Positions 1 to 12,102 of a DNA stretch of 64,000 nt are shown here, in pieces. Each line of letters begins with the position of its first letter. The first letter of the stretch is position 1. The stretch spans positions 16,459,903-16,523,902 of the forward strand of contig OU452229.1 in NCBI GenBank assembly GCA_911728455.2, in the 5' to 3' direction. The translations under genes were made by a program, and so were the position numbers. A model generated the notes under the pieces. The model saw nothing but the letters and a program-made list of their open reading frames with translations, did not search any database and was not told where the DNA came from. The stretch is from Marthasterias glacialis. Taxonomy: Eukaryota > Echinodermata > Asteroidea > Forcipulatida > Asteriidae.

Positions 1-639
1 CTTCGTCCACATTCAAAGATATTAGAAGTTTGAGATAGCTTAAGAACTTGAGGTTTTGTAAAAATAATCACTCCCCCCCCCCCCTCGGCCTCTGCCCGCA
101 GTGAGAAACTGGTACTATCCGCGTAACCTCAAACACGTACACAGCGATGAGGGTTACCAACTCACTGATCATATTCCTCAGAATGACGAAAACAAAATGT
201 TACTTTTGGGCCGATTCGCCGATACGGGGTTGGGGGTGTCTGTGACTCTAAAACCGTCCGGAATTCGGATTAAAAAAATTCAGAATTGAAATTTGACACA
301 GAAATAACCCTAATATCGTTCAAACCCCCCATCCCCCCCCCACAAAATGCATATTAGTCACTATGTCAAAGGCACGACTTATTGTTTAACACAGTCGTCT
401 TACAAAATCTAGACTACCCGACCCTTCTTAATGGGCCGGGTCATTGATTTGTCGTTTACCAAAGAAGCTTTCGGACATCAGGTCCATCGCGCTTTTTTTT
501 TTTTTTTTTTTTTTTATTGTTTTTATTTTTTTTATTTTTTTTTGTGATCAAACAAACATCTGATATCATCGACATTTCTAATAATCTTATTCTGTTTTGA
601 TACGCGCAATGCACTTTTTAATAATGACAGATTTTTAAT
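1..639. other. Upstream intergenic DNA
   Basis: No gene is supported. It holds C-tracts (72-84 and near 330-341), a T-tract with T-rich flank (491-543) and ordinary A/T-rich sequence. The 62-codon frame at 101-289 has no recognisable motif. Confidence 0.6.
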
Positions 640-1140
640 TAAAATGTAGACGCAAGACAAGCCAGCGAGTGTAGCAAAGTGCAGTGCTCACAGGCCGGAG
701 ACCTAGCGCACGGGTTGTATTTGGAGGCAGGAAACCTGACACAAATCCGGGAAAATACCCCTCGTCTAAACTGAAGCAGTGTTCCACTAGTCCCCTTGCT
801 AGGCCGAGACAGCTGAGGAGGCAGCCTGAACCACCTGCGACGGTATACCATAGAGATGGTTAAATAATCGCTGTGCGGCCCCAGCAAGTCAGTATGCATA
901 GAGGCAAATCAATTAACCAAAAAGTGCACCCTTAGACCGGGGATTGCGTTCCGCCGGAGAGAGGTTTAAATCAAAATGGAAATAGGATAAGGAATCAGAA
1001 GTGGGTGGAGATGCAGCGGGGCAGTTTTAACAACATTCTTCCACAAGGCCATACTTTTATTGCCCGTATGTCATGTTTTACTTGCCTCCCTGAGGGTCCT
1101 CCCTTCCCGCCAAGAGCCACTGCCTTACCTTGATCCACAA
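640..1140. other. G/C-richer unassigned block upstream of Hox7
   Basis: This is about 500 bp of balanced composition in A/T-rich surroundings and nearly free of simple repeats. An 86-codon minus-strand frame (639-899) has no recognised domain. TTTTATTG near 1056 resembles a posterior-Hox/Cdx site. It could be a conserved regulatory element or an old repeat; sequence alone does not decide. Confidence 0.25.
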
Positions 1141-2320
1141 TGAGATCGAACAAAATGCACACAAGATTTGGTTCGATTCATATTAAAATAAAGTACAATA
1201 GCAATACATAAAAAATATATATATATATCAAAAATACAAAAAAAAAAGTGCATTAAATGACCAATAAATCAAATATAATTAGATTATGCCTTAGCCCCCG
1301 ATTGCCACCCGTGAAAATGCCCTGTACGCCCCTGTGTGATGTTGAAAAGGCCATATATTTTCAAGCCGCCGCTTTATTTATATCCTACTCGTGTAAATAT
1401 AACACTGTAGAAGTAGTCCCTGATCTTGGATTTCTTCTTGGTAAAATGACACTAGGTACATTATTATTGATTTTACACATACAGAACATGACAAAAAGTT
1501 GTCAGCATTGTTAAGTTTTTTTTTTTTAATAAAATGAAGAAGCGAGGGATTGGGCGGGGGGGGGGGGCGGGTAGACTCTAATTATTCTTAAATGTTGTAG
1601 CTCATATAATCTACTCGGATATTAACATTTTTAAAGTTTGTCTCTGATAACTGCCCTTTGTATAGACATAGGAGCCTATAATGTGTGCAGTTGAATGCAA
1701 CATTTTATCTATAAGGTACTCGCTAGTTGTATTGGATTACATTTTAACTGCGTCACGATGTGGATGACATTTTTTTGTTTTCCACGACAGCGAAGATACA
1801 ACAAGGAAAACGTTATTTGAGGATGCTTTGACAAACCCAACGTGTCCGGTCGTAAAGGTGGATGGAGACACGAAAGCAAACTCAGCTTACAGCAAGAAGG
1901 GTAGGCCGACAACACTGGGAGGTAATCGGCCGTCGTATCTGTCGAAGGAGACGAGAAACCCATTGAACTAGGGGGTTTACACACTTCAAGGAAGGGTACC
2001 TCCTATATATGCCCATCAATCTCTCTCGATCAACCGCGATTTTGGCCGTGGGGCCAGGGCCTCCTCCAGTGGCCCGCACTTGCGGAAGTTCTGTTAAGAG
2101 TCTCTTGGCTAACTGGAGCCTCTTCTATTTCTTTCTTGATTTGTTTTTTTCTGTGGTGATAAAAACAACTTAAGTAATAAGGTTAGTCAATTGTAAATCA
2201 TGTGCTATCCCCGATTGTGGAATTGACAATTGGTTTAATTCCCATAGAAGCTCAGTATCACCAACGTAAAGCAGTGATCTGGGAAGGCAGATCCATTTTC
2301 CATGACATTTAAATATATAT
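1141..2320. other. Intergenic DNA, nothing recognised
   Basis: A/T-rich with a G-tract near 1554-1568 and a (TA) stretch near 1215-1228. Minus-strand frames at 1709-2079 overlap one another and show no conserved motif. Confidence 0.5.
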
Positions 2321-2462
2321 AAGTAGATTTGGTATTGCACATAGGACCGCCCACCAACTATAAGGGCTGGTTAGCTCAGTTGGTAGAGCGCTCGTACGGT
2401 ATTCGAGAGGTCGCGGGTTCGAGTCCGGCATCAGCCAAATTTTCTTTGCTCACGCTATTTAC
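2321..2462 (+). repeat. tRNA-derived repeat, copy 1 (tRNA-like part 2365-2437)
   Basis: A 73-nt tRNA-like core with a 7-bp acceptor stem (GGCTGGT with ATCAGCC), a D arm (GCTC/GAGC) and intact pol III boxes. The A box is TAGCTCAGTTGG at 2372-2383 and the B box is GGTTCGAGTCC at 2416-2426. The anticodon loop reads ACGGTAT and lacks the invariant T33, and the T stem has a G-G mismatch, so it is unlikely to be a working tRNA. The flanks are also repeated in copy 2 (offset 324 bp), which marks it as a SINE-like or duplicated tRNA-pseudogene unit. Confidence 0.75.
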
Positions 2463-2644
2463 TAATAATACTCTCCCAGTCAGTTTCTCATGTCCTTTCT
2501 CTGTGTAAAACCACGTAAAAAGCTGTATCCATTCGTTGTGTATCCCCGCTACTGCCGTTTACCAGGTTATTTGCATCTTAACCGGGGTAGTGATCCCTGG
2601 CTTATCGGCAGCACGGTTCGGCTTCTGACTGGTCCCCCCGAGCA

Positions 2645-2786
2645 AAGTAGATTTGGTATTGCACATAGGACCGCCCACCAACTGTAAGGGCTGGTTAGCT
2701 CAGTTGGTAGAGCGCTCGTACGGTATTCGAGAGGTCGCGGGTTCGAGTCCGGCATCAGCCAAATTTTCTTTGCTCACGCTATTTAC
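2645..2786 (+). repeat. tRNA-derived repeat, copy 2 (tRNA-like part 2689-2761)
   Basis: Nearly identical to copy 1 over 142 bp, with a visible change in the 5' flank (ACTGTAAG against ACTATAAG). The A box is 2696-2707 and the B box 2740-2750. The non-tRNA flanks match on both sides, pointing to a segmental or tandem duplication, or to two insertions of one SINE family. Confidence 0.75.
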
Positions 2787-3751
2787 AAACAACGCAACAG
2801 CCCAACAGACAAAACAATAATAATAAATAATAATACATGAAAAAAAATGAGTAAATGAAAACAAGATTAATTGACTAAGTGACGACTAATTGATTACCTA
2901 ACTAACTGAGTGACTGAGTGGCTGAGTGAATCAGTGAAAACAAATTAAGAAAATGGTGCACTTTAAAAAATGTTATACAGTCTTTTGATATAATACCTTT
3001 TCTGAGCTACAACATGCGACACATTTTTTACTCCAGAATATTATTGCATCATAATGTACGAAAAGAAAATATGCACACATTTTTATGACAATGCATGCTT
3101 CGGGAAATTTCGGGGAAAATTTGTTGTCCCGTCAGATCTGTTTGTGGATCGAAGGCTAACAATTTCAATATTTAAGGAGGGGATAGCATTTTCTATCCCT
3201 TGTTCCTCAAACCTGGCCGGTGAAGAGGAAGAGGATAGATTTATCCCTTGTTCTTCAAACCCAAATTGTTGTGGTGATTAAATGGAAAACATAAATAAAA
3301 TTATCAATTGAAGCGTCCATTTAGTGAAATTTTGTCGGTGATTGTATGACCAAAACAAAACGAATGAAAATGTGCATTAAATTGCACATCAAATTACTGG
3401 AATTCATTCATATTGAAATTGTTAGCCTTGTAAAATGAGATTTATTTGTAAAACCTGGAGCATGATTTTGACATTTTGGGGGAGAAAACACTAAACGAAA
3501 AATTCGTTGCTATAATTTTTTTTTTTTTTTTATTAATTAATTGTTGGACTAAAACAATTATTTTAAGCTATAAATTTGAAAAATTAACAAAAAAAAAATG
3601 AAAAATTGCAGTTAAAAATGAACATGTTTAAAGAAGTTTGCAATACCAGGGTGTTACAAACTAAATTGATGTGAAATATTACCGTCTTGCTTATCAACGG
3701 AGTCGGGTAACATTTTGGTTTGCTCTTTCAGCATCGACGACCCTACAACGT
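2787..3751. other. Intergenic DNA with a short internal duplication
   Basis: A/T-rich with no gene. A stretch containing TATCCCTTGTTC then TCAAAC occurs twice (about 3196-3214 and 3241-3260). Tetramer walks such as GACTGAGTGACTGAG appear near 2900. Confidence 0.45.
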
Positions 3752-3851
3752 NNNNNNNNNNNNNNNNNNNNNNNNNNNNNNNNNNNNNNNNNNNNNNNNN
3801 NNNNNNNNNNNNNNNNNNNNNNNNNNNNNNNNNNNNNNNNNNNNNNNNNNN
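3752..3851. other. Assembly gap of 100 N
   Basis: Exactly 100 N, the conventional length for a gap of unknown size. It ends 255 bp before the Hox start codon, so part of the promoter or 5' UTR may be missing or misjoined. Short open frames called across it are artefacts. Confidence 0.99.
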
Positions 3852-4106
3852 CACGTCCTATACGTACTCGGTAGAACACCGGTGCTTCCGAATCAGCAGT
3901 TACGGGCATTTTGATTGGCTAATCTCGGGTATCAGCAGTCAATGGGAAATGAAGTCCAGTAGTTGAAATAAATGGAGCTAATGTGGTTGTACCACATAAC
4001 TCTACTGTAAAGTGTCCTGACAGGCAAGCTGCATTCTCTTACCGCTATTACTCCATATTATTTTGTTTATAAACATCAGAATTGTTTGGCGAGTGTTGTG
4101 TCAAAC
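3852..4106 (+). promoter_or_regulatory. Putative Hox7 proximal promoter and 5' UTR
   Basis: This is the 255 bp between the gap and the start codon. An inverted CCAAT box (ATTGG at 3914-3918; AGCCAATCA on the minus strand) matches the NF-Y consensus 190 bp before the ATG. TTTATAAAC at 4066-4074 resembles a TATA box but lies only about 35 bp before the ATG. It may equally be a Cdx/posterior-Hox type site. No start site can be fixed from sequence. Confidence 0.35.
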
Positions 4107-4611
4107 ATGAATTCCAGTTCGTATTTTGTCAACACACTTTTCTCAAAGTACCAGCCGGGGGAAGGGTTTTATCCGTCGGGGTATGAACTTCCATCTTGTG
4201 CTTTCAGTAAAACCCAGAAGAGTGCTTATAGTTCGGGAAACCTCAGCGGCAGCATGAACGGGGTGTCCAACCATCACCAGCAGCCGCCGGGGTATTTCAC
4301 GCCCGCAACCTCCAGCGGTACCTACCACGGCTCGTACGAGCCCCACAGTACAAACACACCGAGTAACATGTACGGGACGTTGAACCAGAGCGCTGCATCA
4401 CCCATCACGTCGTGGGATGGTCGGCTCGCATCTTACGGTACCTCGTGGCCGGGAAACACGGCCGAGATTGACTCTTCGTATAACCTGAAAGAACACTCTG
4501 GGGCGATGGGTGTCTTCTCACCAAGTGCCCAGTCAGATGTACTCAATAATAACTGTCACAATTCAGTGGTTTCGGGAGGCAATTCAAATTTCCCATGGAT
4601 GAACGTTACAG
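4107..4611 (+). CDS. Hox7: Hox7-type homeobox protein, exon 1 (residues 1-168 plus first base of codon 169)
   Basis: First coding exon of a Hox transcription factor, a nuclear DNA-binding protein that patterns the body axis. I start at the ATG at 4107, which has A at -3. The frame stays open 21 bases further upstream but has no earlier ATG there. The N terminus has MNSSSYFVNTLF, matching the SSYFVN motif found at the start of many Hox proteins. A long low-complexity middle rich in Ser, Gly, Asn, Pro and Tyr follows, as usual for Hox N-terminal regions. The hexapeptide NFPWMN (residues 161-166, 4587-4604) is the PBC/Exd contact motif. The exon ends ACAG before GTATGT at 4612, a good donor, leaving phase 1. 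If the intron were retained, the frame would stop at 4649. The central Hox class is clear; Hox7 rather than Hox6 or Hox8 rests on the homeodomain in exon 2. Confidence 0.9.
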
Positions 4612-4649
4612 GTATGTACACCATATTAATAAACAAATTAATTAGTTGA

Positions 4650-6360
4650 AAAACATATCAATTTATAAGAACAAATATATCTATATCTAGAATGACTTCC
4701 TAGATGCGCATACACATGTCGTAAACGCAAACTGAAGATGTAATATACAATATCAATTTTAAATGTGACTGTAAAACACTAACACTAGTAACAGTAAAGT
4801 TTGCTGAAATGGTGAAAGTCTCTCTATTTGCCGGAGAAGCTTATCTTTGCATTGTACTCCACATACTATGGATTTTGCTCCTTGCAACTCTTTTTAAAAT
4901 ATTAAATCTCATAAATAACGAATACAGTTTATCGTCATGCCAATCCATTCAATGTGTACACGTGTGCAAAGGTTTGGACGTGAAATACAGTTTAATTTAA
5001 TAATAAAAATGTAATTGGCAGAGGAAAGTAAATTCCATGCACCACATTTCTGTTTCATATTGATTGAATTTGCGCTCGGAACAATCGCATTATTTTTGGC
5101 CATCTCTCAAACCCTTCCGCAATTCGTGATATACCGTACCCTACACACATGAGACTGTCAAAAGTCTAAATCGAAACTCTTTTATTGAATAATCTCAGTC
5201 ACACTATGGTTTAGTTGTAATCATTGACAAGTACAATTTACATACCTGTGTGTGTTATTGGATGTACAGTTCGTGTTGAATTGTAAAACGTAGTTGGTTG
5301 TACAGATTTGAACTTCCTCAAGACTTGTGTCAGCTATTGAGAACGAGTAATTGCCACATCAGGCACCGATATTTGAGCGAAAAGATGAAGAAATGACACT
5401 TTCAGTTTGATGTAATTGTGATGATAATGTATAATCAAGACGAGAAATATCTTATGGGGATGAGTCAAACTGGTTGACTGTAGTTATTATATCTTTTGAC
5501 TTCAGGAAACGAGTTGAAAGCAAATTCATAGACCATAACGTAAAACGAAATGTATTTTTAATATTTCCTATTAATTATTGACACATGCTATATGTACTGT
5601 AAGCGAAAAGAAATTTTAGCTAGCATTTTTCTGTAAATTAGCTTATATTATATTGCAATAGGGTAAATGTAGATACTAAATGCCAATTAAAACAAAAATG
5701 TAATAACACAAAAGAGGTTATAGTTGTACGTTGCTGTAAGTTTTTCTTCAAAACTGTAGTAGGAAGTAAGATTTCAACGTTCATTAGATTACATTTACGT
5801 GTGTTGAACACGTAGATTGGAATAAAATGTACTCCCCGTTGCAATACGAGCTCCTCTTGTCAATTCTGTATAGACACAAAACATTGACAGACAGTTTTAC
5901 TATACAGAGCCCAAAAAACACAACAACATCAAATGTAGTTCTGGGAACACTCGTTGATTAATTATAAGAAGAGGTATAACTCTCATATGATTTGATTTTC
6001 CACAAATCTGTTGACTTATCAGAGCATAAAACTTGACGATTGACAAAACGGTTATCTCAATCTCTCTCGTGGGTGGGCCCCTACCAGCGTCTTTCCCCCC
6101 ACCATCTTGCTGAATGAATGACTTCGCTTAACATTTTTACGACTCCATAAAATAACACATGATTAACCTTGTCCACGGAGGCCGTCAGTAAAATAAAGTA
6201 GTGCCTGGCCCCGTTGATAGTGAGAGAATTATTGATCGAGGAAGGCTTTGGGATCTTAGTATTGATTTCAAGAATGAGGGTTATTTGAATAATCGAGTCA
6301 TTGAAACTGTCTCGGACGTGATTTGTATAAAGACGCTTTGGGTGATTGTGTGAAACACCC
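4650..6360. other. Intron segment, nothing recognised
   Basis: A/T-rich intronic sequence. Short open frames (60-68 codons) on both strands show no motif. No repeats of note. Confidence 0.5.
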
Positions 6361-6378
6361 CGCCCCCTTCCCTTCAAA

Positions 6379-6512
6379 AAAAATAAATAAATAAATAAAT
6401 AAATAAATAAAAATAAATGAAAAAAATATTTGTACAAAATAAAAAATAAAATAAATAAAAAAATAAATAAATAGAAATAAAAACCAATAAATGAATAAAA
6501 ATAACTGCTTAT
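6379..6512. repeat. (AAAT)n-type A/T-rich low-complexity tract
   Basis: AAATAAAT units with interruptions. The minus-strand frame at 6081-6518 reads through this tract and is a composition artefact. Confidence 0.8.
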
Positions 6513-6649
6513 ATTCAAGGGTTGCAGTTATGACATCAAACCGGGGACGTACATGACCACATAAAAAAAAACGATTCTGTACTCACCCAAAGGTGATTTT
6601 TCATAGCACACTGTCAAGTTTGCTCATCGAAAAAAAATAAAAAAATAAC

Positions 6650-6685
6650 TAACTAACTAAATAAATAAATAAATAAATAAATATC
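6650..6685. repeat. (AACT)n then (AAAT)n microsatellite
   Basis: A short run of AACTAACT followed by AAATAAAT units. Confidence 0.75.
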
Positions 6686-7117
6686 ACCACAAAAAAAGAA
6701 AGAAAAATATTTTTTCCTCATGAATTATGATCATTGGTTTATTAATGTTAATCATAAAAACAGCCAAAAGGCTGACATAATTCAAATTTACAAAGTTTAC
6801 ATTTACAGATTTACAAAATGGAACTATACTGAACACCACTTTTCAAATGATACACAAATGTACATAGAGTTTGGTGCCCTGGTAGGGCCTAGGGGGACAT
6901 TTTCTGCGTAGCGAAAACTCATTTCAGCTTAGCAGCAACATGGGATTGAGTTCGGATTGAGCTTAGCTTAATTGTGGTTTCTCAATGAATGAATTGGGGG
7001 AAGGATTACAAAGCGAGCGAGAACTCATCGTTTTGGCAAGAGGACATTGAGTCTTGCATGACGAGTATACTTTTGTTACATGTTGAAGATAATGAAATAT
7101 GATCAGTGACTATGGCG

Positions 7118-7204
7118 TTTTTGTTTGTTTGTTTGTTTGTTGGGTTGTTTGTTTGTTTGTTTGTTTGTTTGTTTGTTTGTTTGTTTGTTTGTTTGTTTGT
7201 TTTT
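7118..7204. repeat. (GTTT)n microsatellite
   Basis: About twenty GTTT units with one GGGTTG interruption near 7141. Confidence 0.9.
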
Positions 7205-7567
7205 ATTTTCAAAACCAAAATAAAAAAGCTTGGTTTTTAGTAACTTTCTACCAGTAATAAGTTTTCCTTAGACCAACATTTGCTTGAAGCTCTGCCATGT
7301 GCGAGAAAATTGTAATTCAACACTCGTCACGTGTTACTTATTTACGTGAATAAAATCCCCGACAAAAACGCATCTGTTTCCCGAAAACGTGACCAAATTT
7401 GCCGGTTTTGTTTTGCTTCTAAAAAACAAGAGGACGGGAATGATTTTACTCTTCCCAAAACCTGTTCGGTATCATACCTTGATGAATTCCGTTTAAGTTA
7501 ATGCTCACGCATGTGTACAATTATAGAATCATCTTGTACATTCCTCTTGTTTAGGTTCATGCATTTG

Positions 7568-7590
7568 GAGAGAGAGAGAGAGAGAGAGAA
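7568..7590. repeat. (GA)n microsatellite
   Basis: About eleven GA units in the Hox intron. Confidence 0.85.
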
Positions 7591-9222
7591 ATAGTATATA
7601 TACATTAAATCTGAAGGCTCCGATGCGTACTGTGTGAAATCTGCATTGTTTTTATCAGTGTTTGTTTACATATCTTGTATTATGTGGTCTTATAGGCCTA
7701 CATGTCTTTCACAATGCAACGTAAGTCCCGTCGGTGTTGTTTAAAATTCGATCAAATCAAATCTAATTAATCTGGATCATTGACAGTGTGGCAATGGAGA
7801 TGATGCACAATATGGAACACAACGACCTGCATGCTTTTTGAAAGCAGGAAACAAAAATCTGAAAATAAAGTTCGCTCAAACTTTGTACCTACGTGCATTT
7901 TGTAATGTTTTCCCAGCCATTTCGTCATTTAATTAAGGATGTTTAAAAAACATATCGAATTGATTATTTTTTTTTCCCCGGCATAAACCCTGTAGTTTAT
8001 GTCAGGGGAAGTTACAACATTGACAACGTTGAAGTCAGCTCCGGCTGCAGCCAGCAGTAGCACCATGACCTTCCCAAAAATGTTTAATTTTCAAGATGCA
8101 CCCGTTTTGATATTTTTGCCATATTCCCAACCGAGTAATCGTGTATCGATTTGATCAATATCTTATGGTCAAAGCCAGATAAATATAAAACTACGAAATT
8201 AGGCAATTATTCCCCAACACTAAGTGGTGCACTTTATATCCCATTAAAATCATTTACCCGTTATTTTTTTATTTTTTTTTTTTAGTGTCAACCAACATTC
8301 ACAGGGGGTATATTTTCTTTAAAATTAAGATTGAAGAATTAACAGAGCCCTAGTGTGGGTCGGTCCCCCTACGTCATGGCATGATTGGGATGGTCCAGGT
8401 TCATTCAAATCATACAAGAATTATCAATTTGATCTGTCAACAAGTCGATTGAACGGATGAGCTCACCATCCGGTTGCTTCTATTGCTTCATGCTTCTACA
8501 TAGTTCCTATAAATGTTAGAGTTCAGATTAAAAAGGCAAAATAATTCACACGACGACTGGCTGTAGTACCGGTAATACTTTTTTTGTTATAATTTGTGTT
8601 TGTAAATCTGCTGCTAACCAACCGGGCTTTACCACTTTTCTTTTTAATAGAGGATGGCTTAACACCCACACATTTCTATCCATATCAACTCAAAAGTGGC
8701 AGTTTTGTTACAGCCTACATTCACTTTAGGGGAGTTTCCATGACCTGAGCTGCGGTCACTGTCTGAGAAAAGTCCAACAAAATGCTGTGCACTGCCGTAC
8801 ATGTTCTGGCAGGACACACCAGACCTGCATGTGACGACACCGGGTGAATTATGCCATTGCCACCCGTCAGATATTTCAGCAGAGACCTGCTCAGTTTCTA
8901 CCTTTTGTGAGTGGAGTGTTTGGCACAGTGTTGGTTACTGATGATCTCGACGGAAGCCTGCAGTAATCTAATCGATTGTAATAAAGAGTTTTCAGCTTTG
9001 ATTTGAAAGATGACTATCCAACTTTGGTTTTCACTGCTCCATGGCATGGGTTTTCGAACGCAACATGGGTCGGAATATTTCAAATAAATCAACAATCGTT
9101 TTGACGTACAGTCTTCCGAAATGAATAAATACCAATACAGGCTTAGGTAATTATTGCAACTATTGCGCAATATTTATATAATTATAAACATCCAACCACC
9201 TCGTAATCGCCTTGCCGGATAT
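7591..9222. other. Intron segment, no element identified
   Basis: Ordinary intronic sequence. The stretch about 8690-8900 is more balanced in composition and could be a conserved element, but no family or motif is evident. Confidence 0.4.
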
Positions 9223-9243
9223 ATTTTTCACTGTGGTTAATAT
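9223..9243 (+). promoter_or_regulatory. 21-nt sequence shared with 51451-51471, Runx-like core
   Basis: Identical for 21 nt to 51451-51471 and containing TGTGGT (9232-9237), the Runx core, next to TTAATAT. The flanks differ at once on both sides. It may be a shared cis-regulatory word or the remnant of a repeat. Confidence 0.3.
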
Positions 9244-11256
9244 CCGCGGTAATCGTTACGTAGTGATTAACGGAGGTCAGTTTATAGGTTTACCGCAAGC
9301 GGTATCGTAACGGTAAATCGTCCATAGCGTTTAGCTAAACGGATTCAAAGCTCCGATTTGTGAGTCAATTATAAATGCAACTCAATTTAAGTTCTGAAGA
9401 GTTGTACGTTTACTTTAGGTTTGTAGTGTGTTGATGAAACTGATGTTGACAGGTTGACGATGAAGTGATGTTGAAATATTGGCGTTTATGGTTAAAACAT
9501 AACTTTCTCCATATCATTTTACGTGTAAAAGGAAAGTAGGCCTATAAAGCATTGTTTTTTTAAGACTAAATTAATTCACATCCTCTAGTTTTAAATACAA
9601 ATACCACATGACCATCGGATGGACAAGTTTTAAGTAAAAGCAACGAAAATCTGTGTATAGATTGCCAGCGATATTTTGCTTATTCGCGTTTTATTTCAAT
9701 TGCTTTAATTGGAATAAGCAATGGTAATTTTCTCTACTTTGGCAATACTTCCTAAGGAAATATTGTTATATTGGTACTAGTATGATCTTAATAATCAGTG
9801 AGCTTTCATATTGAAAGTAATGCATTTTTTTCTCGATAATTATACTACTGCCTGATGTATTTACAATGGAGTGGAATTCTGTGTAAATTGGCTGAAAATA
9901 TTTGGCTGAAAATATCCCTCTCACTCAACCTTAGATATGTAAACTAATATGAATGAGAATGTGGGAAAGATGGTCATATTATTCGTGAGATGGGAGGGAA
10001 AGGATTTTCAAACAGTTGGGTAGGTCTACCCGTAAAAGACCCCACCATTATCGGTCAAAACGAGTCAGTCTTTCTCCTGGACTACACTTCAAACAGTCAG
10101 TCTAGTTTCTGTAAGTGTTTACTCCATAAATGCAATAAAACAATATCCAAGTGTTTCTACGATTGGTGGCCGTGCAGTCTAGATGAAGTGCCCCAAAATC
10201 GGCGCCACGTCCAGAAATATGGCCAAGTCCGTAAATTTTGCAGACTTGGTAATGGAACTGAGACCCAGCCGTTTGTTCCGGGGAACTTGGAGAAAGGGTT
10301 TTGATTCTTTGATGGCCTGGTAGACGAAAAGTTTGCTTAAAAACTCAAACTGAATCGGCCTTAAGTGTGTTTCTCTTGAAATTTATATCCCGTTGCGAGA
10401 CGTGTACGCCCTGTATAGAAGAAGATGAATGTTTGGTGTGGGGCTATGGGTAGGCGTCTTGGTACCATCAATCAATTACTGACTATTAACAATTTTACAC
10501 CAAAGGGCAAGGGGTAAGGTGTTATGCTGATAGGGAGGGTCGGTTTTAAATTGAATCGGTTATGTTTTTAAAATTCCCTCAAGGTAGGGTGTTATGTTAA
10601 ACATTACAGTCATGTAGACCTAAGGCGATTATTTTACTGTGTCCAACTTGTGAGTGTGCTGGACGAGTTAAGTGGCTGAGTTATGGCTCCCCGTAACAGC
10701 TTTGACCTAGACGACTATATTTTTGTTAACGTTCCTTTGAGCAAAATCTGTAACCTATATTCTGAGATGTCTAAAGATTCCGATGCAACGTGGGAAACAA
10801 ATTAGACAAGAAAAATCTGCCTTCTCTAACGTGCGCAAGAAATCCGACAAAAGGATTTAAGTACTGGAATGTTGATCTATACTTAAGCAATTCGAAATCG
10901 CATTTTTCATAAAAAATAAATAATAATAATTAAAACATACAAAACATATAATTATACATATAAAAAGCTGTGACATTATAGAACAATAATATTACTTATT
11001 TTTCTTACTTTACGATATTATTATCGTCTATCAAAAGTAATGGTTATCTTTTTCCAGACATTTTCTTGGCAAAAAAAGAAAAGAAAAGAAAAGAAAAAAC
11101 AACCGTCATCTGAAATCACTCTTGACTGATATTAACAGCATGTCATGAAGAGACTTTACATTTCATATTAGATAAATAGTACCCAATATTATTGTCTATC
11201 GAAGGTCCATGATACAGTACCAGACAAAGACTTCTTATGTAAACCATATCTCACAT
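9244..11256. other. Intron segment, nothing recognised
   Basis: A/T-rich. It has a dyad-rich patch with CGTTACG/CGTAACGG words at 9255-9325 and a 104-codon frame at 9990-10304 without known motif. Confidence 0.45.
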
Positions 11257-11268
11257 CCTGACGTCAGG
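11257..11268. promoter_or_regulatory. CRE-like palindrome
   Basis: CCTGACGTCAGG is a perfect 12-bp palindrome with the full CRE TGACGTCA, inside the Hox intron. It is a potential CREB/ATF site; function unknown. Confidence 0.3.
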
Positions 11269-11629
11269 GATCGAAAGCCAGACAAGCTTTTGGCCAACAA
11301 CCCACACCGTGTTGATAAAAACCGTTTCCGATGGTATACACGGGTGCCAGACACCGGGGCTTCACATTGGACTCTCCTGCTTCTATTCCTGGGCAGACAT
11401 GGCCCGTCTGTGACGCGGTGGATTTCCCGTTAGTGTCAGTGTTACACTGCTCACTGCCGGTGGAAGTTCAGCGTGAAAGAAAATAGCAATAATACTAATA
11501 ACAATAATAATAAATAATATTACAATAATAATAATATACAACATAAAATTAAATAATATTTCAATAATGATATACCATTGATTTAAGTCGAACGAAAGGC
11601 ATTTGAAAAGTAACAGTTAAAAAATCACA

Positions 11630-11797
11630 CACTGCAACAACTGAGGTGTTAAATTGATTCTCTTGGTATCTGTACGTGACAACACTGGCAAGGTGTTAGT
11701 TGTCCCCTTTGCTTTATTGCTGGGAAAATTAACACCATGTCGGTGTTGTCACATATAGATACAAAGAGAATCAACTTAACACCCGGTTTCTGCAGTG
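11630..11797. mobile_element. CACTG-ended foldback MITE, copy A
   Basis: 168 bp, almost wholly palindromic: CACTGCAACAACTG at one end and the inverse ending GCAGTG at the other. Internal words GTGTTAAATTGATTCTC and TTAACACCATGTCGGTG match copies B-D. No clear target duplication. It is non-autonomous; the superfamily is uncertain. Confidence 0.8.
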
Positions 11798-11884
11798 CAC
11801 CCCCGTGTAAGTTATCGAAATGAATGAAACTAGATTAATTTGAAAGTAAATGAGCCAAATAAGGGTCATGATTTAAAAATGTAT

Positions 11885-11945
11885 ATGTTTTTATGTTGAT
11901 TAAAAAAAAAATAAAAAAATAAAAAATAAAAAATAAATAAATAAA
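11885..11945. repeat. A-rich low-complexity tract
   Basis: A-runs with AAAT and AAAATA units. Confidence 0.7.
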
Positions 11946-12102
11946 TTATTGTGTGATTGGTTGTATATGGTTATTATAACAACATGAAACTGTCGTCAAT
12001 TGCTGGGCTAGATTTAAAAGACGCGGAACTGTTAATGGATATTATTGTGCATGCATTCCGTCAACCGAACTGCACATCGCATATTATTTTTTGAAGGGGT
12101 CG

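Noticed and set aside
2365..2437. Functional tRNA gene
   Set aside because: Anticodon loop lacks T33, the T stem has a mismatch, and the flanks are repeated in the second copy; called a tRNA-derived repeat.
4066..4074. TATA box for Hox7
   Set aside because: Only about 35 bp before the start codon, leaving almost no 5' UTR; the word is common in A/T-rich DNA.
9990..10304. 104-codon frame in the Hox intron
   Set aside because: No similarity recognised and no plausible splice context as an alternative exon.
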